Assembly: GCF_008151785.1 (NCBI RefSeq)
Contig: NZ_CP036523.1
Location: forward strand, 124,001 to 188,000
DNA length: 64,000 nucleotides
From: Peptacetobacter hiranonis
Lineage (GTDB): Bacteria; Bacillota; Clostridia; Peptostreptococcales; Peptostreptococcaceae
Direction: 5' to 3'
The notes under the pieces are model-generated. The model was not told the origin of the DNA, made no database searches, and saw only the letters and a program-made list of their open reading frames with translations. The translations under genes and the position numbers were made by a program. Below, piece by piece: positions 1-10,850 of the stretch (the first letter of the stretch is position 1; each line of letters opens with the position of its first letter).

Positions 1-1
1 A

Positions 2-28
2 GTGCTACTCAAAGCATTGAATAGCACA
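2..28 (-). terminator. Probable terminator hairpin after sigB, cut by window edge
   Basis: GTGCTA at 2-7 pairs with TAGCAC at 22-27, just downstream of the sigB stop on the minus strand. The T tract that would complete an intrinsic terminator would lie outside the window, so this is only a candidate. Confidence 0.3.
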
Positions 29-38
29 TACATATCAT

Positions 39-806
39 CTATATTTTTTCGTATTCTTTTCTTAATTTTTCTACTACCTTTTTTTCTAATCTCGATACTG
101 TCATTTGTGAGATATTAAGTTCCGTCGCTATAACAGACTGAGTTTTATTATGGAAGAATCTATCTTCTAAAATCTTAACTTCTAATTCATTTAGAGTCTG
201 CATAAATCTATTAAGAAAATCTTTTTGTTCTATATTTCCAAAATCTTTTTCCTCAACACCAACTCTATCTGAAAGAGTAAGATCATCCTCAGAATCATCT
301 CCACTTGACGCATCAAGTGATACAGGCTGATAACTATATGAAGCTTCCATAGCCTCAAGAACATCTTCTTCTCTACATCCTATATACTCAGCAATATCCT
401 TAACTGACGGATGTCTTTTCTTTTCTTGCTCAATCGCTATCTTAGCATTACTTATCTTTTTACTAAGCTCTTGAATTCTTCTAGGAACTCTCATAGTCCA
501 TACTTTATCTCTAAAATATTTTTTAATTTCTCCTATAATAGTAGGAGTAGCAAAACTAGAGAATTCAAATCCCTTGCTAATATCATATCTATCTATTGCA
601 TAAATAAGAGCTAGCGAAGCCACTTGGTATATATCTTCATAATCAACACCCTTATTTATGTATTTTTTAGCGAGTATTCTAGCTAGATAAAGATGTCTTT
701 CTATAAGAATATTTCTTATATCGATATCCTTGTTATCACTGTACAGTCTAAAAAGCTCTTTTGTATCCATGTCCAGGTAGTTTGCAGCTCCTGCTACACT
801 TTTCAT
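39..806 (-). CDS. sigB: RNA polymerase sigma factor SigB (SigB/F/G family)
   Basis: 255-residue alternative sigma factor, last gene of an rsbV-rsbW-sigB operon. Region 2 covers about residues 40-105, with the core-binding and -10-binding helices ending in the KVWTMRVPRR segment (101-110) typical of SigB/SigF/SigG. An acidic linker (about 165-190) leads to region 4 with a helix-turn-helix near 228-250. The ATG at 806 shares its A with the rsbW stop (TAATG), with GGAG about 10 bases upstream, implying translational coupling. The family directs general stress transcription and is held by the anti-sigma kinase RsbW until RsbV releases it. SigF of sporulation has a similar operon (spoIIAA-AB-AC), but this locus, close to gyrA, matches the C. 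difficile sigB position as I know it, so SigB is preferred. Confidence 0.88.
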   Translation of the reverse strand: MKSVAGAANYLDMDTKELFRLYSDNKDIDIRNILIERHLYLARILAKKYINKGVDYEDIYQVASLALIYAIDRYDISKGFEFSSFATPTIIGEIKKYFRDKVWTMRVPRRIQELSKKISNAKIAIEQEKKRHPSVKDIAEYIGCREEDVLEAMEASYSYQPVSLDASSGDDSEDDLTLSDRVGVEEKDFGNIEQKDFLNRFMQTLNELEVKILEDRFFHNKTQSVIATELNISQMTVSRLEKKVVEKLRKEYEKI

Positions 807-1213
807 TAAATATCAGCTCCTAAATATTTAGTCATTCTAATAACTGTACCTTCATTTTCTATTGATTCTATACTTACCTCGTCCATTAACGTTTTTATAA
901 TAAATAAACCTAAACCACTTTCTTTAGGCATATCTAAATCAGGCTCCTTTATAGCCTCAACGTCACAACCTTTACCGTTGTCTTTTATCTCTATACAAAT
1001 TCCAGATTCAAACATCTTAAAAGTTATAAAAAATTTATCATCATCGCTGTGTTTTATAGCATTAGTACATGCTTCAGAAACAGCAACCTTCATATCTTCT
1101 ATATCATCAATCGAAAAACCAATTTTGTTGGCTATTCCTGAAGTAGTAAGTCTTATAATGCTTACATACTCTGGATTTGAACTTATCTCCATTTTTATAG
1201 TTTCATAAGTCAA
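806..1213 (-). CDS. rsbW: Anti-sigma-B factor / serine kinase RsbW
   Basis: 135-residue GHKL-type ATPase. The N box is EACTNAIKHS (47-56), the G1 box DNGKG (78-82) and the G2 box ESGLGLFII (98-106), the Bergerat fold of RsbW/SpoIIAB serine kinases. Such proteins bind and silence the sigma factor and phosphorylate the antagonist RsbV. The start is a TTG at 1213, preceded at 7 bases by GGAGGGA; no ATG lies as well placed. It ends on the first base of sigB and begins 3 bases after the rsbV stop, so the three genes are one translation unit. Confidence 0.88.
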   Translation of the reverse strand: MTYETIKMEISSNPEYVSIIRLTTSGIANKIGFSIDDIEDMKVAVSEACTNAIKHSDDDKFFITFKMFESGICIEIKDNGKGCDVEAIKEPDLDMPKESGLGLFIIKTLMDEVSIESIENEGTVIRMTKYLGADI

Positions 1214-1216
1214 TTT

Positions 1217-1534
1217 TTATCCCTCCACATTAAATATTTTATCAAGCCCCGTAATTTCTAATATCTTTCTTACGTTACTTTTAGGATTACTAAGGTATAT
1301 ACCCTTACCATTGACTTTCAATCTTTTTAGCACGCCTACCATTACTCCTAGACCAGTTGAATCAATATACTCTAATCTATCTAAGTCTATTTTTATATTT
1401 TGAGAATTTTCATCAACAAGATCATTAAGAGATTTTTTAAATACCTCTGCACTAGAAACATCAAGTTCTCCAATAAGAGCAACATTCCACACATTCTCTT
1501 CTACATTAAAAGATGAATCTATTTTTATCGACAT
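1217..1534 (-). CDS. rsbV: Anti-sigma factor antagonist RsbV (STAS domain)
   Basis: 105-residue STAS-domain protein. The phosphoacceptor region is IDSTGLGVMVG (57-67), with Ser59 at the position phosphorylated by RsbW in the family. Unphosphorylated RsbV binds RsbW and frees SigB. It is first in the operon; GGAGGTG lies 6-7 bases before the ATG. No RsbU-type phosphatase gene is visible in the window, so the activating phosphatase must be encoded elsewhere. Confidence 0.88.
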   Translation of the reverse strand: MSIKIDSSFNVEENVWNVALIGELDVSSAEVFKKSLNDLVDENSQNIKIDLDRLEYIDSTGLGVMVGVLKRLKVNGKGIYLSNPKSNVRKILEITGLDKIFNVEG

Positions 1535-1539
1535 ATCAC

Positions 1540-1575
1540 ACCTCCAAATTAAAATTATATCCCATAAAATACCCT
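1540..1575 (-). promoter_or_regulatory. Possible rsbV promoter with vegetative and SigB-like -10 elements
   Basis: On the minus strand the 48-base gap before rsbV carries TATAAT (plus 1554-1559), the ribosome site GGAGGTG (1540-1546), and slightly upstream GGGTAT (1569-1574), which resembles the SigB -10. I find no convincing SigB -35 (GTTT type) at the right distance, so autoregulation by SigB is only a possibility. Confidence 0.3.
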
Positions 1576-1582
1576 TAATTTC

Positions 1583-1891
1583 TTATTTATCTTTTTTCTT
1601 CTTATTTTTTCTTTTTTTCTTTATAAAACCAAATATATTTATATAGCTTCCTATACTGCTAACAGTTTCTACTAAACTGTCTACACTATCTGTTATAGAT
1701 GAAACATTATTAATAATATTATTTATATCTTTTTCATTTTCATCCACTATTCTTGTAGCTCTAGTAACAAGACCATTTGCATTATCTATAGTCTTAGATG
1801 CACTGTTTAAAGTCTTTGCTAAATACACAGCAATTATTATAGCAGAAACACCTAATAAAACTCCACATACCTGCCATCCAATTGCATTCAT
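1583..1891 (-). CDS. DUF948-like membrane-anchored protein
   Basis: 102 residues: one hydrophobic segment (about 5-25), a heptad-rich region with many Asn, Ile and Val residues (30-85) likely to be coiled coil, and a lysine-rich tail. This is the layout of DUF948 proteins of Gram-positive bacteria. It starts 2 bases after the stop of the YtxH-like gene upstream, and rsbV follows after 48 bases, so all five genes may share a transcript. Function is unknown; the company suggests a general-stress or envelope role. Confidence 0.65.
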   Translation of the reverse strand: MNAIGWQVCGVLLGVSAIIIAVYLAKTLNSASKTIDNANGLVTRATRIVDENEKDINNIINNVSSITDSVDSLVETVSSIGSYINIFGFIKKKRKNKKKKDK

Positions 1892-1892
1892 A

Positions 1893-2234
1893 TTAAAGCT
1901 CCTCTTCTTTATCTGTATCTAAAACAATATCGTCATCCATATCGTCTTCAACCTCTTTAAATGTTCTGCTGATTACTATATTTTCGTCTTCTAAATCCAC
2001 GTCTTCGTATCCATCTTCATCTACTTCGAATAAAGTTTCTGAAAAAGTACTTATTCTATTCTTTACAGAATCAAAAGTATTTTTAACAGTTTCTTCTGGA
2101 TTTTCTTTTATATCTTCAAATTTTTCTTTTGCATCCTTTCTAAGTTCAGATCCTTTTTTAGGCGCTAAAAATAATCCCGCCACAAAACCTACTATGGCAC
2201 CAAATATCATTAATCCACCTTTTTTGCCGCTCAT
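1893..2234 (-). CDS. YtxH-like general-stress protein
   Basis: 113 residues. A short Gly-rich membrane segment (about 7-24, ending GLFLAPKKGSELR) is followed by a charged amphipathic helix and a very acidic C-terminal half. This is the YtxH/gas-vesicle-protein-like pattern; B. subtilis YtxH is a SigB-controlled stress protein. It heads a run of five tightly spaced minus-strand genes that ends with sigB. A good GGAG ribosome site precedes the ATG. The specific function is unknown. Confidence 0.7.
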   Translation of the reverse strand: MSGKKGGLMIFGAIVGFVAGLFLAPKKGSELRKDAKEKFEDIKENPEETVKNTFDSVKNRISTFSETLFEVDEDGYEDVDLEDENIVISRTFKEVEDDMDDDIVLDTDKEEEL

Positions 2235-2354
2235 TGAAAATCAGCTCCTCTCTTTTTTCGTATACGATTATTATAACATATAAAACTATAACTTAATTAT
2301 AAAAACTGTTTCAACTTATAACAAAAATAAATATATATTTTTAGATTTGATAAT

Positions 2355-2389
2355 AATAAAAGGAGACCCCTAACTAAAGGAACCTCCTC
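2355..2389 (-). terminator. Intrinsic terminator after the DUF3343 gene
   Basis: Read on the minus strand, AGGAG...CTCCT (2384-2388 with 2361-2365) plus an inner CCT/AGG pairing form a hairpin followed by a T-rich tract (plus-strand A's at 2351-2360). It separates the DUF3343 gene from the ytxH-sigB run. Confidence 0.5.
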
Positions 2390-2413
2390 TTTATAAACAC
2401 TAATATTTTGAAC

Positions 2414-2668
2414 TTAACAATATCTATCTCTAGATGCGTTAAAGTCCTTTTCAATCCAGTCAATTTCCAAAATCTCTATTTTTTTTTCTTCTGCAATTTT
2501 TCTTATGCTCTCAATATCTTCCTCTTCAATCATAAGAGAAATTCCGCAGCATTTACTAAGCTTTCTAGGTGTTGGAGCTATGACTGCTTTTATCTTTGCA
2601 TTATTTAGTTCTTTTTTTAATCTCATACCATTTTCATGGTTGTTAAAAAGCACATAATACTGTTTCAT
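2414..2668 (-). CDS. DUF3343 protein (putative Se/S-carrier-like)
   Basis: 84 residues. The signature TPRKLSKCCGISL (33-45) with a Cys pair is that of DUF3343, a family linked by genome context to selenium metabolism and to double-cubane reductases. A second copy lies at 29367-29630. This gene follows the reductase gene by 73 bases on the same strand and has its own terminator after it, so the two are probably co-transcribed. A carrier role for the cysteine is a family-level guess. Confidence 0.75.
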   Translation of the reverse strand: MKQYYVLFNNHENGMRLKKELNNAKIKAVIAPTPRKLSKCCGISLMIEEEDIESIRKIAEEKKIEILEIDWIEKDFNASRDRYC

Positions 2669-2741
2669 TTACATCATTTCCTTTGCTTTAAAGAACAATT
2701 TGTTCTCTATGATAATATACTATTATTCTAACAACAATATA

Positions 2742-4016
2742 TTATTTTTCAAGCATTTCTATGAATGCACTTACTCTTGTTCTCATCTGCTGAGCATCAC
2801 TATCTGTGTAGTCAGTTTCTATTCCAAGAACTGGTATTCCTGCTTTTTTAAGTTCTCTTTCTACTAAGAATCCTTCAACATCGTAAGTACTACAGAATTT
2901 TAAATTAACATCTATAACACCGTCAACATTGTATTCTTTAGCGTATCTTATTATATCGTCTATTCTAGCTCTATTTGGAGTGAAGCATGCACAGTTTATA
3001 CCCATGTATCTATTAGCAAGGGCATCTATCTGTCCATCTAAATCTGTCTGAGTTTCGTCTACAAGATTTTCAAAATATCTAGCACCAGTACACATTTCTT
3101 CACATACAACTGCTCCACCGCTAGTTTCTATTATGTTGTGTATTTTCCAGTTTGGTATAGCTAAAGGAGTACCAGTTAGAAGTATTCTCTTAGTTCCTTC
3201 TGGGAATACACTAACACCTTCTTCTACTCTCTTTTCTAATTCGTCACAAAGTTTATTAGTCATCTGAGTGAAACGAGTTGGATCATCGTAGAATGCTATC
3301 TGAGATATTAATAATACGTCTTTACCACTTATTGGTAATTTTTCATTTTTTCTTAATTCATATAGACGTTTAAGAGCTCTTCTCTTATCGTTTATAAGTT
3401 TTATACTTTCTCCTAAGCTTTCTGCTGTTACTTCATTTCCAGTTACTTCTTCAACAACTTTTTTGAAGTCTTTTATTTCTTCAGCCCAAGCTTTTATATC
3501 TTTTTCTCTCTTCATCTGAGGTAAATCCATTACATGAACAGGGACATCTTCAGCTAATATTTCCCATGCTTTTTTCTTTCCATCACAAGTAGTTTCTCCA
3601 ACGTACATATCTGCTATACGGAAGAATGGACATGTTCTATCTAATCTAGCACCTACTGATGCTTTTATTAATGGACATGTATTAGATGGAAGAACTTTTT
3701 CTCCACCTGGTACCCAGAACTGAGAACCACCGCAAAGACCTGTAGCTATTGCTTTAGCTGCAAATACTATTTCATCTGGAACATAAACACAGAAAGTACC
3801 GAATACTTTTCCACCGTTTTTCTGATGTTCAACTAGTTCTGCTGGTCTAACACCGTGTATTTCAGATACTACGAAATCATAGTAATCCATTGATTCTGGA
3901 CGGTTTTCCTGAGATAAATAAACATCTCCAAAAGCCTGAGGTAATACTTCACATAATTGGTCATGAGTTTCAAGATCCATACCTAGATCTTCCCACATTT
4001 TATGATAATCTGCCAT
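2742..4016 (-). CDS. 2-hydroxyacyl-CoA dehydratase (HgdB)-family / double-cubane cluster reductase
   Basis: 424 residues from the ATG at 4016. An earlier in-frame ATG at 4040 is rejected because AAGGGGGAT lies just before 4016 and inside the longer reading. The protein has the HgdB fold pattern with conserved cysteines, for example FGTFCVYVPDE, PSNTCPLIKAS, LDRTCPFFR, VVCEEMCTG and LKFCSTYDVEG. These fit either a [4Fe-4S] dehydratase subunit or the ATP-dependent double-cubane cluster reductase (YjiM type). There is no second dehydratase subunit beside it, which favours the single-subunit reductase group. An activator ATPase (YjiL/HgdC type) would be needed and is not in the window. Confidence 0.75.
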   Translation of the reverse strand: MADYHKMWEDLGMDLETHDQLCEVLPQAFGDVYLSQENRPESMDYYDFVVSEIHGVRPAELVEHQKNGGKVFGTFCVYVPDEIVFAAKAIATGLCGGSQFWVPGGEKVLPSNTCPLIKASVGARLDRTCPFFRIADMYVGETTCDGKKKAWEILAEDVPVHVMDLPQMKREKDIKAWAEEIKDFKKVVEEVTGNEVTAESLGESIKLINDKRRALKRLYELRKNEKLPISGKDVLLISQIAFYDDPTRFTQMTNKLCDELEKRVEEGVSVFPEGTKRILLTGTPLAIPNWKIHNIIETSGGAVVCEEMCTGARYFENLVDETQTDLDGQIDALANRYMGINCACFTPNRARIDDIIRYAKEYNVDGVIDVNLKFCSTYDVEGFLVERELKKAGIPVLGIETDYTDSDAQQMRTRVSAFIEMLEK

Positions 4017-4216
4017 TTCAAAAATCCCCCTTAAAAACATAATTTTTTAGATATTTACTAACCAAACGTATTCAAAATATCTGACATTTTAAATTTAACA
4101 CAATTCCTTTATGATTTTCAATTGGAGTAGTTGAAAATGCTATTGTTTATAAGTATATCTATTTATAACTATATAGATTAACACTATACCAGACTTTTAT
4201 AGTCTATTTTGATGTG

Positions 4217-4245
4217 TTGACTAATTTTCCGATAATATCTATACT
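4217..4245 (+). promoter_or_regulatory. Promoter of the Xaa-Pro peptidase gene
   Basis: TTGACT (4217-4222), 17 bases, TATACT (4240-4245): a good vegetative promoter. It leaves a leader of about 60 bases before the AAAGGGGGAG ribosome site of the gene at 4311. The rest of the 294-base divergent gap (4017-4310) is AT-rich with no gene. Confidence 0.65.
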
Positions 4246-4310
4246 ATTTTTGTAAACGTTTTATTGTTGAATAAAATATTTATACTTATAGTCAAAGGGG
4301 GAGAAAAGTT

Positions 4311-6431
4311 ATGACTAAATATAGTAAAGTTCCAGTATTTGAAAACGGAATGGCTCAGCCTGTATTTCCTTTCACTGATGGGAAAACAGGAGAAAATTAT
4401 GATCCAACTACTTCAGAAATAGTAAGATACTGTGTATATGTTGAATCAGATTACGATATGGATGGAGATGGAAAAAGAGACCTTATAAAAACTCTTATCC
4501 AGGTTCCAAGAAGTGCTGTTGAAGGAAACTACAAAGCAGCATCTTTATTCGAAGCTCGTCCATACTGTGCTGGTGTAAATGAAGATGGTTACGACCACAT
4601 GAAAGAAGTTGCAGAAAAAGAATACAGAAAATTTGACTTTGCAGACCTTAAAAAAGAAGTTCCTGCACGTATACCTACAGGTTCTATAAGTGCAATGGAT
4701 CTTGCATTAAAATCAAATGCTTCTGATTGGTATTACAAAGACAAAGGAAATAACGATAGCATGGTATATGAAAACCTTGAAAACTTCAACTACTACCTTG
4801 TTCGTGGTTTCGCAGTAATCATAAGTGCAGGTTTTGGTGCTCTTGGTTCTGATGGTTTCAACTTTGTTGGTTCTGAATTTGAAAGAGATGCTTTCAAATC
4901 TGTTGTTGAATGGCTTCATGGAGATCGTGTTGCCTATGCAGACAGAGAAGGTACAATAGAAACAAAAGCTGATTGGTCAAATGGAAACGTAGCAATGACA
5001 GGTAGATCTTATGCAGGAACTATGCCTTTTGCTGTTGCAACAACAGGTGTTGAAGGACTTAAAACAATAGTTCCAGTTGCAGGAATATCTGACTGGTACA
5101 GCCAGCAGAATATGCAGGGTTCTCAGCGTTATTGGCCAAAAGAAGTATTAAATAGCTTCCTTGCTTACTTCTGCTCAAGTAGATACAATGATGAAACTCT
5201 ATCTGAAAAAGAATTAGATGATATAGCTGCATTCCACCATGAACTTAGTCTTCAGCAGTTAAGCTGTGGTTCTGACTACAACGAAGAATTCTGGGGTGCT
5301 GGAAACTACCGTCTAAACTACGATAATATAAAATGTACTGCTTTAATAGTTCAGGGATTAAACGATGAAAATGTTTCTACAAAACAGTTTGAAATGATGT
5401 ATAAAGCATATAAAAAATCTGGACAGACAGTTAAAACAATAGTTCATCAGGGACCACATATAACTCCTACTATGGCAAATAAAAACTACGGTATCCTTAT
5501 AGATGGAAACTTCTACGATGATATAGTAAATAAATGGATATCTCATTATCTATACGATTTAGACAATTGTGCAGAAGAAATGCCAGAAGTTTTAGTTCAG
5601 ACAAACTACGACCAGAATAAATGGGAAGCTTGTGATTCTTGGGAAACTGCATTCTCTATGAAACTAGAAAGTGCTGAATCTGGTGTATCTGTAATAGATA
5701 CCGATTGGGAAGCAGCTGGTGTTTGTGCTGAAAACTTTGACGAAGCTATGAGTCTTAAATCTTCAAATATGAATAAACGCTTTGTAACAGCTCCTCTTAA
5801 TGAAGAACTTACTATACAGGGAACTGTTCATCTAAATTTAAAAGCTGCATTAAAAGATGGGAATATAGAAAATGACTTCAACCCTGAAAACAGAAATGAT
5901 GCCGACTCTTTAACTATGAAACTTGGAGATTCTAAAGTTACTGGAAGAATGGACGACGTTAAATTAGTTGCTATGCTATACGATGTATGCGATGAAAAAT
6001 TTGACAGTATACAGACAGTAGATCCAGAAAGAAATATAATACCTGTTGTAAAAGTTCAGGAAAATGGTGTAATAAATGGTGGAGATTTACCAGCATTTGA
6101 CCTTTGTGAATTTGAAACTGTTCATAAAAATTATCGCCCAATAACTCGTGCATATGCTGACCTTTGTAATCCAGAAGCTGGATATAAACCAGAAACTGCT
6201 ATAAACAGCATAGAGCTTAAAAAAGGTGAATACCATGAGTACAACATATATCTAAATGCAACTAGATATACTGTTAAACCTGGACATAGTCTTGCACTTG
6301 TTATAACAACAGAAGACCCTGTAAACTGTTTAATACACAAAACTTACTCAGTTGAAATAGACAACGCTTCTGTAAATGCAACTGTTCCTGTAACGGCAGA
6401 AAACAATAATCTTGAAATAACTATAAAATAA
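4311..6431 (+). CDS. pepX: Xaa-Pro dipeptidyl-peptidase, S15 family
   Basis: 706-residue serine exopeptidase that removes N-terminal X-Pro dipeptides. The alpha/beta-hydrolase core carries GRSYAG with nucleophile Ser233, Asp352 in GLNDEN and His383 in GPHITPT, the expected S15 order. A C-terminal beta-rich jelly-roll-like domain (about 500-706) is also typical. An acidic DMDGDGKRD segment (49-57) looks like a calcium loop. No signal peptide is seen, so it is cytoplasmic, acting on imported peptides. It is monocistronic between its own promoter and a terminator shared with gyrA. A related S15 hydrolase lies at 36178-38264. Confidence 0.9.
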   Translation: MTKYSKVPVFENGMAQPVFPFTDGKTGENYDPTTSEIVRYCVYVESDYDMDGDGKRDLIKTLIQVPRSAVEGNYKAASLFEARPYCAGVNEDGYDHMKEVAEKEYRKFDFADLKKEVPARIPTGSISAMDLALKSNASDWYYKDKGNNDSMVYENLENFNYYLVRGFAVIISAGFGALGSDGFNFVGSEFERDAFKSVVEWLHGDRVAYADREGTIETKADWSNGNVAMTGRSYAGTMPFAVATTGVEGLKTIVPVAGISDWYSQQNMQGSQRYWPKEVLNSFLAYFCSSRYNDETLSEKELDDIAAFHHELSLQQLSCGSDYNEEFWGAGNYRLNYDNIKCTALIVQGLNDENVSTKQFEMMYKAYKKSGQTVKTIVHQGPHITPTMANKNYGILIDGNFYDDIVNKWISHYLYDLDNCAEEMPEVLVQTNYDQNKWEACDSWETAFSMKLESAESGVSVIDTDWEAAGVCAENFDEAMSLKSSNMNKRFVTAPLNEELTIQGTVHLNLKAALKDGNIENDFNPENRNDADSLTMKLGDSKVTGRMDDVKLVAMLYDVCDEKFDSIQTVDPERNIIPVVKVQENGVINGGDLPAFDLCEFETVHKNYRPITRAYADLCNPEAGYKPETAINSIELKKGEYHEYNIYLNATRYTVKPGHSLALVITTEDPVNCLIHKTYSVEIDNASVNATVPVTAENNNLEITIK

Positions 6432-6442
6432 TATATATAAAA

Positions 6443-6475
6443 ATAAGGGGTATGCCTTTTAGCATACCCCTTTAA
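6443..6475. terminator. Bidirectional terminator between pepX and gyrA
   Basis: AAGGGGTATGC (6445-6455) pairs with GCATACCCCTT (6462-6472) around a six-base loop, with A's before and T's after. The hairpin serves both convergent genes. Confidence 0.85.
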
Positions 6476-6482
6476 TATTTTC

Positions 6483-8933
6483 TTATTCTTCTGTTTCATC
6501 TTCCTCATCAGTAGTTATTTTAGCAATAGATACTATGCTAACTTCTTCATCTACATTCATAAGTTTAACTCCACTAGTTACCCTACCAAATATAGATATT
6601 TCATTTACTTTGATTCTTATTAATACTCCATCAGAGTTTATTATCATCATTTCATCGTCTTCAGCTACCATTTCAGCGCCTACGATTGAGCCTGTTTTTT
6701 CAGATATGTTGTAAGTTTTTATACCTTTACCAGCTCTTATCTGACTTCTGTATTCTTCAAGATCTGTTCTCTTTCCAAATCCATTTTCACTTACTACAAG
6801 CATATCAGTACCTTCACTAGCTAAGCTCATAGATACAACTGTATCTCCTTCTCCAAGTGTAATACCTTTAACACCCATAGCAGTTCTTCCCATACCTCTA
6901 ACATCTTTTTCAGAGAATCTGATAGACATACCATTTCTAGTTACAAGCATAACATCCTGTTCGCCATCAGTTAATTTAACTCCTATAACCTCATCGCCTT
7001 CTTTAAGACCTATTGAGATTAATCCAGATTTATTGATATTCTTGAAGTCGCTTATCTTAGTCTTTTTAACCATACCCTTCTTAGTAGCTATTAGAAGATA
7101 TTTATTTTCTTCTTTTCCATCTACATCTATAAGAGTAGCAATTTTTTCTCCAGGTCCAAGCTGAAGTAGGTTAACTATTGCAGTTCCCTTAGCCTGTCTC
7201 TTTCCTTCTGGTATTTCATATGCATTTAATCTAAATACTCTACCTCTGTTAGTGAAGAATAATAATCTACTATGAGTAGTAGTACTTATTAGGTGTTTTA
7301 CGAAATCTTCTTCTCTTGTTGTAAGAGCAGATATTCCTCTTCCACCTCTCTTCTGACTTCTGTAAGTATCAGCAGGTAGTCTTTTTATATAACCAAAGTG
7401 AGTAAGAGTTATAGCTATTTCTTCTTCATCTATAAGGTCTATAACATCTATTTCACCTTCTGCATGCTGAATTTCTGTTCTTCTTTCATCAGTGTATTTA
7501 TTTTTGATTTCTATTATTTCATCTTTGATTACTCCAAGTAATACTTCTTCACTTGCAAGTATTTCTTTTAATTCAGCTATTTTTTTCATTAGTTCGTCGT
7601 ATTCAGCGTCTATTTTTTCTCTTTCTAATCCTGTAAGTCTATTAAGTCTCATTTCAAGGATAGCCTGAGCCTGTATTTCTGTTAGGCCGAATCTTTCAAC
7701 TAATTTTTCTTTAGCTTCTGAAGAAGTTTTTGAAGATCTTATTGTTTCTATAACAGCATCTATATTATCTAGTGCTATTTTTAAACCTTCTAATATATGA
7801 GCTCTAGCTTCAGCTTTATTTAGCTCATATTTAGTTCTTCTTGTTACAACATCTTTCTGATGTTCTATGTAGTAGTGAAGAACTTCTTTAAGATTTAAAC
7901 ATTTTGGCTCTCCATTTACAAGTGCTATCATAATAACACTTATAGTTTCTTCCATCTGAGAATGTTTGTATAGATTATTTAAGATGATGTTTGCATTTAC
8001 ATCTCTCTTAAGCTCTATAACTATTCTCATACCATTTCTATTACTTTCATCTCTAAGGTCTGATATACCCTCGATTTTTTTATCTTTTACAAGTTCAGCT
8101 ATTCTTTCAACTAATCTAGCTTTGTTTACCTGATATGGTATTTCTGTTACAACTATCTGCTGTTTTCCTTTTGGAAGTTCTTCTATTTCAGCTCTAGCTC
8201 TAACTTTTATCTTACCTCTACCTGTTCTGTAGGCTTCTTTTATACTTTCAGTTCCCATTATTATTGCACCAGTTGGGAAGTCAGGTCCTTTAACATATCC
8301 CATTAATTCCTCAACATCTGCATCTGGTCTATCTATTAGATGAACTGTCGCATCTATTACCTCACCTAAGTTATGTGGAGGTATAGATGTAGCCATACCA
8401 ACTGCTATACCATTAGATCCATTTACTAATAGGTTAGGGAATCTCGCTGGAAGAACTAGTGGTTCTTTTAAAGATTCATCAAAGTTTGGCCCAAAGTCTA
8501 CAGTTTCTTTATCTATATCTCTAAGTAATTCCATTGATAATTTACTCATTCTGGCTTCAGTATAACGCATTGCAGCAGGTGAGTCCCCATCTACTGAACC
8601 AAAGTTCCCATGACCATCAACTAGAGGAACTCTTGTTGAGAAGTCCTGAGCCATTTTTACCATTGCCATATATACTGAACTATCACCATGTGGATGGTAC
8701 TTACCTAGAACGTCCCCGACAATACGGGCTGATTTTCTATATGGTTTATCTGGAGAAAGATTTAATTCATTCATAGAGTATAATATTCTTCTATGAACTG
8801 GTTTTAATCCATCTCTTACATCTGGAAGAGCACGCCCGACGATAACGCTCATTGAGTATTCTATGTAAGATTTTTTCATCTCACTAGCTATTTCTATCGG
8901 AAGTATTCTGCTAGTATTTTTTTCGTCCTGCAT
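6483..8933 (-). CDS. gyrA: DNA gyrase subunit A
   Basis: 816 residues; ATP-dependent type II topoisomerase subunit that cuts and rejoins DNA. Catalytic Tyr124 lies in [11 protein letters not shown], and the GyrA box QKRGGRG is present in the C-terminal beta-pinwheel domain. In the quinolone-determining region the sequence is [10 protein letters not shown]: Ser85 matches the E. coli Ser83 position, while the next key site, acidic in E. coli (Asp87) and B. subtilis (Glu), is Met89. GGAG-rich ribosome site before the ATG. It follows gyrB by 15 bases in the rlbA-recF-gyrB-gyrA operon. Confidence 0.97.
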   Translation of the reverse strand: MQDEKNTSRILPIEIASEMKKSYIEYSMSVIVGRALPDVRDGLKPVHRRILYSMNELNLSPDKPYRKSARIVGDVLGKYHPHGDSSVYMAMVKMAQDFSTRVPLVDGHGNFGSVDGDSPAAMRYTEARMSKLSMELLRDIDKETVDFGPNFDESLKEPLVLPARFPNLLVNGSNGIAVGMATSIPPHNLGEVIDATVHLIDRPDADVEELMGYVKGPDFPTGAIIMGTESIKEAYRTGRGKIKVRARAEIEELPKGKQQIVVTEIPYQVNKARLVERIAELVKDKKIEGISDLRDESNRNGMRIVIELKRDVNANIILNNLYKHSQMEETISVIMIALVNGEPKCLNLKEVLHYYIEHQKDVVTRRTKYELNKAEARAHILEGLKIALDNIDAVIETIRSSKTSSEAKEKLVERFGLTEIQAQAILEMRLNRLTGLEREKIDAEYDELMKKIAELKEILASEEVLLGVIKDEIIEIKNKYTDERRTEIQHAEGEIDVIDLIDEEEIAITLTHFGYIKRLPADTYRSQKRGGRGISALTTREEDFVKHLISTTTHSRLLFFTNRGRVFRLNAYEIPEGKRQAKGTAIVNLLQLGPGEKIATLIDVDGKEENKYLLIATKKGMVKKTKISDFKNINKSGLISIGLKEGDEVIGVKLTDGEQDVMLVTRNGMSIRFSEKDVRGMGRTAMGVKGITLGEGDTVVSMSLASEGTDMLVVSENGFGKRTDLEEYRSQIRAGKGIKTYNISEKTGSIVGAEMVAEDDEMMIINSDGVLIRIKVNEISIFGRVTSGVKLMNVDEEVSIVSIAKITTDEEDETEE

Positions 8934-8948
8934 TTTTTATCTCCTCTC

Positions 8949-10850
<1,902 letters not shown>

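Noticed and set aside
4017-4040. Earlier start for the HgdB-family gene
   Set aside because: The upstream ATG would place the ribosome site AAGGGGGAT inside the coding region; the ATG at 4016 has proper spacing.
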